From Shouchella hunanensis (GTDB taxonomy: Bacteria; Bacillota; Bacilli; Bacillales; Bacillaceae_D): DNA of 64,000 nt. Location of the stretch: assembly GCF_028735875.1 (NCBI RefSeq), contig NZ_CP117834.1, positions 794,001 to 858,000 of the forward strand, given 5' to 3'. Shown in pieces: positions 16,157-25,796 of the stretch. The notes below the pieces were generated by a model. The model had not been told where the DNA came from. It saw only the letters and a program-made list of their open reading frames with translations, and searched no databases. The first letter of the stretch is position 1, and every line of letters starts with the position of its first letter. Both the position numbers and the translations under genes were made by a program.

Positions 16157-17665
16157 ATGAGTAAATCAAAAGATTCCAAATCGGTTTATCTGCAGCCCGC
16201 CAAAGCTTTGGATAAGAAGATTGCGTACATTGAGCAGATTATAGGAAAGAGCGATGATCTCGTTCAGCGTCCATTTTCTTTTGGTAGTGATCATACAATT
16301 CCAGCTTCCCTTCTATACATAGATGGCTTAGTCGATGATCGCGCCTTACAGAAAATGATGGCTGGAGCGAAACAAACAGAGCCATCGGTAGAAAACCCTA
16401 TTGAGGATATCCAACTTAGCTTAGAAGAAATCGGCCATACAGAAAAAGCATTAACGTATAACATCATCTTAGAAAAACTTTTAAAAGGAAATGCAATTTG
16501 CTTAACGGAAGGTTCTTCTTCTGCCATTGCTGTCGCTATCCCTCAATTCTCAGAACGCACCGTCGCAGAACCGACTACTGAAACGGTTGTCAGGGGTCCT
16601 AGAGAAGGATTCGTGGAAAATATGAGAGTGAACACTTCATTAATTCGCAGACGATTATCGGATGAAAACCTTTGGATTGAATCTATGACCTTAGGCGAGC
16701 GCTCACGAACAACGATATCCATTGCTTACGTAAATGGCATTGTCGATAAAACGTTGGTAAAAGAACTTTATAGTCGCTTAAAAAGAATTGACACAGACGG
16801 CATTCTAGAAGATGGCAGCTTAGAAGAATTGATTCAAGATTCTTTTTACACCCCTTTCCCTACCGTTTACACAACCGAGCGACCTGATACAGCTGCCGCA
16901 CATTTATTAGAAGGTAAAATTGCCATTATTGTGGACGGCACACCGATGGTCATGATTGTCCCTGCGTTGTTTGTCCATTTTTTTCACAATACAGAAGACT
17001 ACACACAACGATCCGATATAAGTACGTTAATTCGCATCCTTCGATTTGGTTGTATTTTAATCGCATTATTAGGGCCTTCCTTATATATTGCCGTAACAAC
17101 CTTTCATCAAGAGCTCATTCCAACTGGCTTATTAGGTAATTTAGCTGCTCAGAGGGAAGGTACACCTTTCCCTACTTTCATTGAGACATTATTAATGGAG
17201 TTGACGTTTGAAATTTTACGCGAAGCTGGTATTCGAATGCCTCAGCCTGTTGGTCAGGCGGTTTCGATTGTTGGCGCAATTGTCATTGGTCAAGCGGCTG
17301 TACAAGCTGGAATTGTATCTGCTGCCGTCGTAATTGTCGTTTCCATAACCGCTATTGCTGGCTTTGTGTTCCCAAGTTACAACATTGGCATCCCCATCCG
17401 CATTTTGCGTTTTGCTTTCATGGGACTCTCTGCTTCTTTTGGATTAGTCGGGATTTGCGTTGGGTTTACAGCACTTCTCCTGCACCTATCGAGCTTAAAA
17501 TCATTCGGAATTCCTTATATGCAAGGCTTCACACCATTTGTTTTAAAAAATCAACAAGATATGATCTTTCGAGCACCTAAATGGATGATGAAAGAACGCC
17601 CTACACCGGGAGATTCCCTTGATCGAGTAAGGAATCGAACAAAGCGCCCAAGCCCAGAGAAATAA
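16157..17665 (+). CDS. Germinant receptor A subunit (GerAA/GerKA family)
   Basis: Inner spore membrane protein of 502 residues, the A subunit of a GerA-type nutrient receptor. It has a large soluble N-terminal region (~1-285) followed by about five membrane helices. The family signature is in the segment FPTFIETLLMELTFEILREAG (positions ~345-365) and the following IRMPQPVGQAVSIVGAIVIG. Recent work treats these receptors as ligand-gated ion channels. The start was chosen from AAGGAGGG 8 nt upstream, and a sigma-G-like promoter lies just before. It is first in a five-gene operon. The germinant cannot be predicted. Confidence 0.92.
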   Translation: MSKSKDSKSVYLQPAKALDKKIAYIEQIIGKSDDLVQRPFSFGSDHTIPASLLYIDGLVDDRALQKMMAGAKQTEPSVENPIEDIQLSLEEIGHTEKALTYNIILEKLLKGNAICLTEGSSSAIAVAIPQFSERTVAEPTTETVVRGPREGFVENMRVNTSLIRRRLSDENLWIESMTLGERSRTTISIAYVNGIVDKTLVKELYSRLKRIDTDGILEDGSLEELIQDSFYTPFPTVYTTERPDTAAAHLLEGKIAIIVDGTPMVMIVPALFVHFFHNTEDYTQRSDISTLIRILRFGCILIALLGPSLYIAVTTFHQELIPTGLLGNLAAQREGTPFPTFIETLLMELTFEILREAGIRMPQPVGQAVSIVGAIVIGQAAVQAGIVSAAVVIVVSITAIAGFVFPSYNIGIPIRILRFAFMGLSASFGLVGICVGFTALLLHLSSLKSFGIPYMQGFTPFVLKNQQDMIFRAPKWMMKERPTPGDSLDRVRNRTKRPSPEK

Positions 17666-17681
17666 AAGGAGGTAGTGCACA

Positions 17682-18881
17682 ATGTCCTTAAAACGATTTT
17701 TCATACTCATACTTGTCATGTGCCTGCCACTTTCGGGGTGTTGGGATCGCTGGGAACTCAACGAATTGTCGCTAATTGTTGGCATGGCCATTGATAAAGA
17801 TGATGATGAGTATATCTTAACAATGCAAGCAATGAATCCAGCAGAAATTGCTTCTCAGGAAACAGGTAGAGGCTACGCTCAGGCGATGAATGTCCAGGAA
17901 CGTTCAAAGACTATTCATGAATCTTTAAGAAAAATGGTGCAGAAATCACCACGTCGTGCATTTATCTCGCAATTAAAAGTGTTAATTATAAGCGAAGAAG
18001 TGGCTAAAGACGGCTTAGAGAATGTGCTTGATTTCTTTTATCGTGACCACGAGTCCCGTTCTGATTATTACATTGTCATTGCCTATGACAACAATGCTTA
18101 TGACATTCTGGATATTATTACACCACTTGAAAATTTACCTTCACAAAATGCCTTTGATTCCATCACGTTTTCACTCCGATCCTATGGCGGAACGAAAGCG
18201 ATCACAATTGATGAACTATATCAAGAGATGATGGCAGAAGGTATTGAGCCATCCATTATGGGCATCACCGTTTCAGGTGATTTAGAAAAAGGACGCACAA
18301 AAGCGAACGCAGAGGTCAATTCCCCTCTCTCCATGCTTCATATTAATAAAGCTGCATTATTTAAAGAAAATAAGCTTGTTGGTTGGCTAGGTCAAAAAGA
18401 TAGCAAAGGCCTTGATTACTTAACTCATGATGTAAGCGACAGTGTCGGTAGTTTCACATGCCCTGGTGGTGGTCAGATTGCTCTTGAAGTAAAAGATGTA
18501 CAAAGACAACTAAAAACGGAAATTGACAACAACCAACCGAAAGCAAACTACAAATTTGACATTGAAGCAACTATCTCAGAAGTGGATTGCACAACGTTAA
18601 ACCTTGCCCTGCCCTCATCTTATAAAAAAGTGGAGCAGCTAGCGAGCGATGAATTTAAAACAACGTTAAACAGCACCATCGAGAAAGTAAAAGAGCTTAA
18701 TACAGACGTGTTTGGTATCGGTCAAAATATTTATCGTAACCACCCTAATTATTGGGAGGCACACCAAGATGAGTGGGACACATTATTTAAAGAACTTGAG
18801 GTCAACATTGAGGTTGACATTCAACTGACTGATAGTGGAAGTATTGTGAATTCGTTTTTAAAGGAAGGTGACCAAAAATGA
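17682..18881 (+). CDS. Germinant receptor C subunit lipoprotein (GerAC/GerKC family)
   Basis: A 399-residue lipoprotein with signal peptide and lipobox LSGCWDRWEL (Cys at about residue 20), the hallmark start of GerC proteins. A three-domain alpha/beta body follows, with LSLIVGMAIDKD near the N-terminus and the family's C-terminal region containing FGIGQNIYRNHPNYW. It attaches to the outer face of the spore inner membrane and joins the A and B subunits. AGGAGG precedes the ATG. The stop overlaps the next gene by 4 nt. Confidence 0.92.
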   Translation: MSLKRFFILILVMCLPLSGCWDRWELNELSLIVGMAIDKDDDEYILTMQAMNPAEIASQETGRGYAQAMNVQERSKTIHESLRKMVQKSPRRAFISQLKVLIISEEVAKDGLENVLDFFYRDHESRSDYYIVIAYDNNAYDILDIITPLENLPSQNAFDSITFSLRSYGGTKAITIDELYQEMMAEGIEPSIMGITVSGDLEKGRTKANAEVNSPLSMLHINKAALFKENKLVGWLGQKDSKGLDYLTHDVSDSVGSFTCPGGGQIALEVKDVQRQLKTEIDNNQPKANYKFDIEATISEVDCTTLNLALPSSYKKVEQLASDEFKTTLNSTIEKVKELNTDVFGIGQNIYRNHPNYWEAHQDEWDTLFKELEVNIEVDIQLTDSGSIVNSFLKEGDQK

Positions 18882-19099
18882 TTGTCTTTCAACTGCTCTT
18901 ATTAGCTGGTGTCGCCTTCCTTATCTATATCAGTCAGAGTAAGAAGTTAAAAGGTGATAAAAAAATGTCTATTCTCTTTTTCACAATCCTTAGCATCGGT
19001 CTTTTTTACGGAACTACCTATATTTTACAAATTGAAATACCCAGCTTGGCAAATAAAATGACATCAATTGTAAAATCTCTTCAAGGAATGAAAACATGA
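18878..19099 (+). CDS. Small two-helix germinant receptor D-type subunit
   Basis: A 73-residue protein with two hydrophobic helices (about 3-20 and 30-48) and a short basic loop between them. Small 2-TM 'D' proteins of this kind (YfkS, GerKD and GerVD types) are encoded in many ger operons and tune receptor response. The family call rests on size, topology and position, since sequence conservation in the group is low. Its ATG lies in the gerC stop (ATGA) and its own stop overlaps the gerB start, so it is translationally locked into the operon. Confidence 0.75.
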   Translation: MIVFQLLLLAGVAFLIYISQSKKLKGDKKMSILFFTILSIGLFYGTTYILQIEIPSLANKMTSIVKSLQGMKT

Positions 19100-20226
19100 G
19101 CAAAGAAAAACTAACAACCAATCAGTTTCGCATGCTTGTCTTATTTAGTACGTGTAGTACATCTCTTTTAAGCATGCCCTTGATCTTGGGCACTATGGTA
19201 GGAAGAGATGCTTGGTGGATTGTTATTTTCGGAACGCTCCTAGGACTGCCACATATTTTTTTATTTCAAATGCTGGCACGACGCTATCCTCAAAAAGATA
19301 TTTTCGAAATAAGTCGAGATATTCTTGGTAACAAAGCTGGAGTTATCGTTGTTTTACTTATAACAGCACTTCCGCTACTAACTGTTTCGACAAAGTTACA
19401 CTACTCTCTCTCATTCATCAATAATCATCTGTTGCCTGAGACACCTTCCGCTATGGTGATGTTTATTAGCATGTCTATTGTTGCGATGGGCGTTTATTTA
19501 GGAATTTGCACACTTGGACGCACAGCAGAAATGCTAAGCATTTTCTTTTTTATCCCTTTGTTTACGCTGTTTGTGCTAAAAGCATCCGATATTCATCTTG
19601 AATTTGTTTTACCCTTTTTTCGTGGAGAGCAAAATCAATATGTAGAAGCCATTCTGTTTTATTTAGCCATTACTTCGTGTAACAATTTTCTTATTTTAAG
19701 TATTTTCCCAAAGTATGTTTCTGACAAAAAGAGAGCGGGTCGAGCATTTTGGCAAGGACACGTACTCGCTTGCACCATTTTATTTCTCGTCACGCTCCTT
19801 TGTATTTCTGTACTAGGGCCCGAATTAATGACTACTGCCTATTATCCGTTATTCGCATTGACTCAAAGGGTTTCATTCGGAAACTTTGCAGAACGTATTG
19901 AAGCATTGTTAACAATTCTTTGGTTTATTACAATTTATTTCAAAATTTGCCTATACCTTTATGTCAGCGCTAAAGGGATTGGAAACATGTTTCAACTTAA
20001 GAATATAAAGCCACTTGTGTTGCCGCTCGCCCTTCTTTTCCTCTTCATACCGCTGCAAGCATTTGAAGATGCGGCTGCTGATTATGAGTTTTACATTGGC
20101 CCAGCGATGTGGCTTTCTCTCGGAATTGGTGGCATCTTACCGATTGTTCTTGTTCTTATAAGCTTCTTTACGTATAGAAGGAAGCGACCACTGAACGATT
20201 CTCAAAAGCCAAGCCAAGGATTATAA
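19096..20226 (+). CDS. Germinant receptor B subunit, first copy (GerAB family permease)
   Basis: A 376-residue integral membrane protein of the APC superfamily (spore permease), about 10 helices. It shares the LFSTCSTSLLSMPLILGTMVGRDAW N-terminal pattern, a central FPKYVSDKK loop and the late ALTQRVSFGNFAERIEALLTILWF segment with GerAB. The B subunit is thought to bind the germinant. It overlaps the D subunit gene by 4 nt. It is clearly related to the next gene, with the same motifs in the same order, so the two arose by duplication or serve as alternative B subunits. Confidence 0.9.
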   Translation: MSKEKLTTNQFRMLVLFSTCSTSLLSMPLILGTMVGRDAWWIVIFGTLLGLPHIFLFQMLARRYPQKDIFEISRDILGNKAGVIVVLLITALPLLTVSTKLHYSLSFINNHLLPETPSAMVMFISMSIVAMGVYLGICTLGRTAEMLSIFFFIPLFTLFVLKASDIHLEFVLPFFRGEQNQYVEAILFYLAITSCNNFLILSIFPKYVSDKKRAGRAFWQGHVLACTILFLVTLLCISVLGPELMTTAYYPLFALTQRVSFGNFAERIEALLTILWFITIYFKICLYLYVSAKGIGNMFQLKNIKPLVLPLALLFLFIPLQAFEDAAADYEFYIGPAMWLSLGIGGILPIVLVLISFFTYRRKRPLNDSQKPSQGL

Positions 20227-20242
20227 AGGAGGAATAAATAAA

Positions 20243-21409
20243 ATGAAATCTAATCACACGTTCACCGCTGTTGCTTACACGTTCATTGTTATTTATGCAA
20301 CGTGCAGTACCGCCCTCCTTGGTATTCCTGCTACTTTGGCTTTTTTCGTAGGACAAGATGCGTGGTTATTCCCAATTATCGGAAGCATTATTGGCATTCC
20401 TATCGTCTTTCTTTATACGATGATTGCACGCTGGAACCCTAAAGGGACCATTTATCATATGAATGATTGGGTGTTCGGAAAAAAAGTTGGAAAAGTGTTT
20501 ACTGCTCTATTTTTACTTTTTCCTCTTTTTCATTTTCCTGCCATTGTCTCTTACAATGTGGGCTTTATTGGTAATTTCTTGTTACCAGGTACACCACCAT
20601 TCGCCATCTATTTAATGTGTATACTCATCATCGTTTACGGAGTATACTGTGGCATTGAACCAATTGCTCGGACAGCTACTTTAATTAGTGTGTTTTTTAT
20701 ACCACCTTTACTCTTACTAATAGGTTTAAATGTACCTGATGTGGATATAAAAATGGTGCAACCTGTTATGCAGTCAAATTTTTCCGATAGCATAAATGCA
20801 CTCTCTTTTTTCATGGGTAATGTCGTCTGTAACGTCGTGATACAACTCACCATTTTCCCTAAGTATCTCACCTCAATTAAAAATGGAGAGAGGGCTCTTT
20901 GGATTGGTTATTCCATCGGATGTACCATTCTTATCATTATGACTTTTCTTTGCATAACCGTTATGTCTCCCGAAGTAACGAGTAGAGATTTTTACCCTGC
21001 TTTGTCCCTTGCTCAACGAATCGAATTAGGTGAGTTTCTTGAGAGGATTGAAGCAACCATAACGATTTTATGGTTTATTTCCATCTACTTTAATTTGTTG
21101 CTCTATCTATTTGCTATAATGGAAGGCATTTCGCATTTATTTAAGTTAAAAGATAGCAAAGCGCTTTTAATGCCTATGGGTATGTTGCTTTTATTTATTG
21201 GCGTCACCATGTTTGACAGTGTCGTACAAGAAAGAGAATTCTATCGATTTGTGAGCATCCCACAATCGATTCTTTCCGGCTTTGGTATTCCCTTACTCCT
21301 TGTTAGTATTGGTATCATAAAAAGAAAAAGAAAAAAATTACCTCTCTATCCAAGTCACTCAAAAAAACCTCTATCTACAGGGCCTGCTTCATCAAATGTA
21401 AAGAACTGA
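20243..21409 (+). CDS. Germinant receptor B subunit, second copy (GerAB family permease)
   Basis: A 388-residue GerAB-type spore permease with about 10 helices. It parallels the preceding gene: YATCSTALLGIPATLAFFVGQDAW near the N-terminus, FPKYLTSIKNGERALW in the middle, and LAQRIELGEFLERIEATITILWF late. The proteins are plainly homologous but divergent, which argues for distinct ligand preference rather than recent duplication. AAAGGAGG precedes the ATG, with a 16-nt gap from the first copy. The stop codon lies within the left arm of the operon terminator. Confidence 0.9.
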   Translation: MKSNHTFTAVAYTFIVIYATCSTALLGIPATLAFFVGQDAWLFPIIGSIIGIPIVFLYTMIARWNPKGTIYHMNDWVFGKKVGKVFTALFLLFPLFHFPAIVSYNVGFIGNFLLPGTPPFAIYLMCILIIVYGVYCGIEPIARTATLISVFFIPPLLLLIGLNVPDVDIKMVQPVMQSNFSDSINALSFFMGNVVCNVVIQLTIFPKYLTSIKNGERALWIGYSIGCTILIIMTFLCITVMSPEVTSRDFYPALSLAQRIELGEFLERIEATITILWFISIYFNLLLYLFAIMEGISHLFKLKDSKALLMPMGMLLLFIGVTMFDSVVQEREFYRFVSIPQSILSGFGIPLLLVSIGIIKRKRKKLPLYPSHSKKPLSTGPASSNVKN

Positions 21410-21434
21410 AGCCAGAGTGACTTCAGTTCTTTTT
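21401..21434 (+). terminator. ger operon terminator (bidirectional)
   Basis: An 11-bp stem AAGAACTGAAG / CTTCAGTTCTT then a T-run. It includes the gerB stop codon and lies 3 nt from the convergent ABC permease stop, so it probably serves both. Confidence 0.85.
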
Positions 21435-21436
21435 AC

Positions 21437-24031
21437 TTAACTATTCTCTTGCTTCAGGCCATCAATGATACTTTCTTTCTTCATTTTCGATGAAGCGTAC
21501 CTCATTGCAAAAGTGACAATCCCAAACACAGCTATGATAACAGAAATGATTGCCACCCATGGAATTGTGAATGGATAGACAAAGCTTCCTACCATCGTAT
21601 GATACATGCCATACATAATTCCCAAACTAAGTGGTAAGCCGATGATCAACGAGTGAATGCCATAAAAAAGACTTTCATAACGAATCATTTTTCTAAATGA
21701 ATGTGGCGTCATGCCAATAGATCGATACATCGCTAACTCTCTTTTACGTAAACCTACACCTGTTGAAATGGTGTTGATAATATTCGCAACGGATATAAGC
21801 GTTATAAGGGCAATGAATCCGTACGTAAATACACTAACGACGACCACCATCTGCAAGTCACTTTCAACCCGTTCATAAAAATTATATGTCTGTAATTGAC
21901 CGTTACCCAAGGCTTCAATGGCCGCTGCAGTTTCATTTGGATCATCACTTTTTAGGTAAAGTTGCTCGTAACCCACACTATCATCTTCTATGTCTGCCAA
22001 TAGTGCTTCCAACGTTTCCGTTTCCATCATTAGAACGAGATTTCCTAAATACACGTTTCCAACGCTTAACGGTCGTTCATCAGTCAATCCAATCACTTCG
22101 ACTGGCGCAAGCGGGGTTGTTACATTTTCGTCGCCCCAATCTTGATGAATCAATTGAATCGTGTCGCCAATGGATGTATCAATCGCATTCGTCTGCACGT
22201 ACTGTCCTGCGTCATCGTCAGGGTATTGGATCGTTTCTAGTACAATTGCCGGCACCGTATTATCTGCACTTCTCTGCTCGCCTGTTTCAGTAGCATCACC
22301 AAGTATCGCTTCATAGGACGCTTTATCTAAGCCAATTAGATCAACGGTATAGTCAAATTCCTCAATCGTTTGTCCCCATGTGTCGATGTCTCTTTTCAGT
22401 CGCTCAGGAATTTGCGCTTCCCTCACATCACCTATAACTGTGACCGATGTGATTAACTGAGCTGTTTGAACACGCTCCATTGCCTCTCGGTCCGTCAATA
22501 TACTCTCATAGTCACGTTCACCCTCCTCTGAATACACCGAGATATCGTATTGAGGATCTTGCTGGGTCATCATCATCGATTGTGTCATAGTTGAAGTGAA
22601 GAAGGTAACAGAAAGAAACAAAATAATGCTCACAATTAATGAAAACACAGTAATATAATAGCGCTTTTTGTTTCGCTTTAAATTTTTTAATGCAAGTTCT
22701 GCCTCCATACCATATAACCATTTTGTTAGCTTAGAGGTTTTCAGCACTTTTTTTGTTAATTTAACATCATGTGTTTGACGAATTGCATCAATGGCAGAAA
22801 TTTTTGATGCTCTTCTTGCCGGTACATAACACGAGAAGAAGATGGTTACAATGGATATAGCCAATGCTGCCAGAACAGCCGTTGGGGTAACAACAGCGTA
22901 CAACTCTTGATCTATTCCTAGAGTCGATTGAAACATGCCGTCAATGAAATGGAACGTGATAGCAATGCCAGTATAGCCTGCTAATAGGCCAATGGGGATA
23001 CTAATGGCTCCTATAAGTACTCCCTCAAAATAGACGGAATTACGTTTTTGTCTTTTAGTAGCGCCCACACTCGATAGCATCCCTAACTGCTGCGAGCGTT
23101 CAGAAACTGAAATGGCAAATGCATTAAAAATAAGCGAGATAGACCCGATGACAATAATGACTAAAATGATGGTGATTGCTGTATAAAGTGTTAATTGCAA
23201 TTCATCATTAAGGGTTAATCCATAATAACGTAACAGTTCATCATTAAAGCTAGCATCCTTCCCTAGCTCCTTATTTAGGATTTTCACATCCCCATAAAGA
23301 GAGCGATTAACGTGATCCACAACAATCAGTCCTGCTGATACGGTTTCAGAGACTAGTTCTTTCTCATCATACATTGTAATGGCCGTATGAGCTGGACCCC
23401 ATGCTGGTTCCCAAGATGGTACCTCAATAAAGCCAACAATTGTAAATTCACGTTCACCTGTAATCTCTAACGTTTCTTCATTGGGGATGTATTGACCATC
23501 CGTACCATATGTTCCCTCAGGTAAAGAATACTCATCTAAAAAGAGCCCCTCTTCATCAAAGCGATTTCCGTACGTTAATGTGATTGTCTCGCCAAGGGAG
23601 AAAGCTTCTTCCACTGCTGTAGAAAGCACTAACTCTTTCGATGAATGAGGTAACCTGCCAGATGAAAGCTCAATCGGAAAATAATTAAAACCTGCTTCGT
23701 TAAATTCATTTATAAACAGAAACGATTTATTTTCGTCAGACGATCTCGCGTCCTCTTCTACGAATCCCAACTTGTTATGGAGAATTAACTCACTTGTTCG
23801 ATCAAATGTCCGCAACGCTTCTACTTCAGGCCCACTAACGTCTTCATACGCCACATGCCATTCACCAGTGTTTGAAATAGCATTTCGTTGCAGCAAATCC
23901 ATCATAGAGGCAGCAATCGTTGTAACAGCAAAAATCATTGCCACTGAAATAATGGTTCCGAATAAGGTTACGATGGTGCGTTTTTTGTTTTTTTGTAGAT
24001 TTCGGATCGTTAGTTTATTAACGATGTTCAT
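21437..24031 (-). CDS. ABC transporter permease, FtsX/MacB type, two-unit
   Basis: An 864-residue permease made of two similar halves. Each has one N-terminal helix (about 17-38 and 465-487), a large extracytoplasmic region (about 40-285 and 490-725) and an FtsX domain with three helices (about 285-405 and 735-855). This is the topology of type VII exporters that resist antimicrobial peptides or handle lipoproteins and toxins. Both halves contain the FtsX-type motif near the helix (SSVGATKRQKRN; YRSIGMTPHSFRK). The gene overlaps its ATPase gene by 4 nt and belongs to a four-gene unit with a two-component system. Confidence 0.9.
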   Translation of the reverse strand: MNIVNKLTIRNLQKNKKRTIVTLFGTIISVAMIFAVTTIAASMMDLLQRNAISNTGEWHVAYEDVSGPEVEALRTFDRTSELILHNKLGFVEEDARSSDENKSFLFINEFNEAGFNYFPIELSSGRLPHSSKELVLSTAVEEAFSLGETITLTYGNRFDEEGLFLDEYSLPEGTYGTDGQYIPNEETLEITGEREFTIVGFIEVPSWEPAWGPAHTAITMYDEKELVSETVSAGLIVVDHVNRSLYGDVKILNKELGKDASFNDELLRYYGLTLNDELQLTLYTAITIILVIIVIGSISLIFNAFAISVSERSQQLGMLSSVGATKRQKRNSVYFEGVLIGAISIPIGLLAGYTGIAITFHFIDGMFQSTLGIDQELYAVVTPTAVLAALAISIVTIFFSCYVPARRASKISAIDAIRQTHDVKLTKKVLKTSKLTKWLYGMEAELALKNLKRNKKRYYITVFSLIVSIILFLSVTFFTSTMTQSMMMTQQDPQYDISVYSEEGERDYESILTDREAMERVQTAQLITSVTVIGDVREAQIPERLKRDIDTWGQTIEEFDYTVDLIGLDKASYEAILGDATETGEQRSADNTVPAIVLETIQYPDDDAGQYVQTNAIDTSIGDTIQLIHQDWGDENVTTPLAPVEVIGLTDERPLSVGNVYLGNLVLMMETETLEALLADIEDDSVGYEQLYLKSDDPNETAAAIEALGNGQLQTYNFYERVESDLQMVVVVSVFTYGFIALITLISVANIINTISTGVGLRKRELAMYRSIGMTPHSFRKMIRYESLFYGIHSLIIGLPLSLGIMYGMYHTMVGSFVYPFTIPWVAIISVIIAVFGIVTFAMRYASSKMKKESIIDGLKQENS

Positions 24032-24711
24032 CGACCAGTCACCTCGTCACTGGCAATCTTCCCATCTTCAATTGTAATAATGCGATCAGCCTGTAAAGCG
24101 ATTCGTTCATCATGAGTAATGACAATTAAGGTTTGCTTTAGCGAGCGATTAAAATATTTTAATAAGTCGATAATCTCTTTACTGTTTTTACTATCTAAAT
24201 TTCCAGTCGGTTCATCGGCAAGCATAATCGCCGGGTTGCTGACAAGCGCCCTACCAATCGATACCCGCTGTTGCTGACCACCAGATAACTGATTTGGTAA
24301 ATGATGTAATCGTTGCTCTAGCCCGAGTCGACTGACCATCTCGTTTAAACGTTCAGCTTCCACTTTATGCCCATCCAGTAAAATGGGTAGCGTCATGTTT
24401 TCTTCTACCGTAAGAATGGGGATAAGATTATAAAATTGATAAATTAATCCTATTTGTCTTCTTCTAAAAATGGCAAGCTGTGTTTCGTCTAACTCATACA
24501 TATTTGTTTGATCAACTAGAACGTTCCCACTTGAAGGTCGATCAACACCACCTAATAAATGTAATAGTGTAGACTTCCCAGATCCAGATGGCCCGATAAT
24601 CGCCACAAATTGTCCTTTCGTAACTGAAAAAGAAACGTCGTCAAGAGCCTTCACTGCGGTATCACCTTTTCCGTACACTTTAGACAAATTTTCTACTTTT
24701 AACATCTCCAC
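24028..24711 (-). CDS. ABC transporter ATP-binding protein (LolD/MacB-type)
   Basis: Cytoplasmic ATPase partner of the FtsX permease, about 227 residues. It has Walker A GPSGSGKST, signature LSGGQQQR, Walker B IMLADEPTGN and a switch histidine in VITHDERIA. The start is uncertain: a GTG at 24711 has GGGGGA 6 nt upstream, an ATG lies two codons later at 24705, and the frame stays open to 24741. A TATACT-like -10 overlaps the most upstream ATG, arguing for a start downstream of it. The DEPTGNLDS form matches the bacitracin/antimicrobial-peptide exporter class. Confidence 0.9.
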   Translation of the reverse strand: MEMLKVENLSKVYGKGDTAVKALDDVSFSVTKGQFVAIIGPSGSGKSTLLHLLGGVDRPSSGNVLVDQTNMYELDETQLAIFRRRQIGLIYQFYNLIPILTVEENMTLPILLDGHKVEAERLNEMVSRLGLEQRLHHLPNQLSGGQQQRVSIGRALVSNPAIMLADEPTGNLDSKNSKEIIDLLKYFNRSLKQTLIVITHDERIALQADRIITIEDGKIASDEVTGR

Positions 24712-24776
24712 GTTCATTCCCCCAGAAAACTTATTACCCATAGTATAATTGTCTAAAGTGACGTAAGCGTGACAGG

Positions 24777-25796
24777 TTAAGTGACAGTTTTGTCATTTTC
24801 ATGTTGATGATAAAAACGAACAGTAAATACTGTCCCCTTTCGGCTGGCAGATTCTACATGAATCGCCCCTTCTTGCTTGGTCACAATATGATACGTTAAA
24901 GCCAAGCCGATGCCAACGCTTTGTTTTTGTGCGTTCGCCCCCTGATAAAACCGTTTAAAAATATGAGGAAGATCCTTCTCCTGTATGGGATCACCACTAT
25001 TATGAATGGCAATCTCCGTATAAAGAATTGTATCGGTAACGGTTATTGTTATAACCCCTCTTGTATCGGTGTGCTCGACTGCGTTTTTCACAATATTAAT
25101 CAGTGCTTCCTTCGTCCATCGAACATCGACAACAATTACAGCTTGATAATCACCAACTTTTTTCAAAACAAGCTGCTTTTCCTGTATTTGAAAAGCGAAA
25201 GGCGAAACGGTTTCATCAACTAAACGTTGAACATTGACTGGTTCCTTTGAAAACGTTATGGCGCCTGCATCAATTTTTGATAGCTTAAGCAAAGACGTCA
25301 CGAGCCATTCCATTCGAATTAACTGGCTCGAGACGTTCCCTAAAAACTCGGCTTTTTTTTCCTTTGGTACGTCTTCTTGCGCCAATAAATCGGTCATAAC
25401 CGTCATTGCTGTGAGAGGTGTTTTTAATTGATGTGAGACATCGGCTAAGGCTTCAGCGAGTTTTATTTTGCTTTCATCAGCCTGTAGCCTTCGTTCCGAT
25501 AACATTTGTGTCATTTTGTATATTTCGTTTTTTAAAATACTTAACTCGCCTTCATCGTTATCACGGACATCGAGAGAAAACACCCCTCCAGCCATTTTTT
25601 GCAAATAAAGAGAAAGGCGCTCCATTTCCTTATACCGCTGCCAGGAATAGAGTAAATGGATAAACGTAATGATTCCTACGACCATTGCAGTAATCACAGC
25701 GAGTAGAATCGATTCTCGACTTACAGCAATCGTTAAAACAATCCCTAATCCAACGATCCAACTTGTACTATGTCGTAACTTTTTATTCCGAAACAT
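24777..25796 (-). CDS. Sensor histidine kinase, short-sensor type
   Basis: A 339-residue membrane kinase with two helices near the N-terminus (about 12-30 and 32-50) and almost no extracellular loop, then a HAMP-like region, HisKA with DVSHQLKTPLTA (phospho-acceptor H122) and a HATPase domain (NIVKNAVEH; GDPIQEKDLPHIFKRF; GIGLAL). A kinase without a sensing domain next to an FtsX-type exporter suggests that the transporter itself acts as sensor, as in BceAB-BceRS systems (family knowledge; not shown here). Its ATG overlaps the regulator stop by one base (TAATG). Confidence 0.92.
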   Translation of the reverse strand: MFRNKKLRHSTSWIVGLGIVLTIAVSRESILLAVITAMVVGIITFIHLLYSWQRYKEMERLSLYLQKMAGGVFSLDVRDNDEGELSILKNEIYKMTQMLSERRLQADESKIKLAEALADVSHQLKTPLTAMTVMTDLLAQEDVPKEKKAEFLGNVSSQLIRMEWLVTSLLKLSKIDAGAITFSKEPVNVQRLVDETVSPFAFQIQEKQLVLKKVGDYQAVIVVDVRWTKEALINIVKNAVEHTDTRGVITITVTDTILYTEIAIHNSGDPIQEKDLPHIFKRFYQGANAQKQSVGIGLALTYHIVTKQEGAIHVESASRKGTVFTVRFYHQHENDKTVT

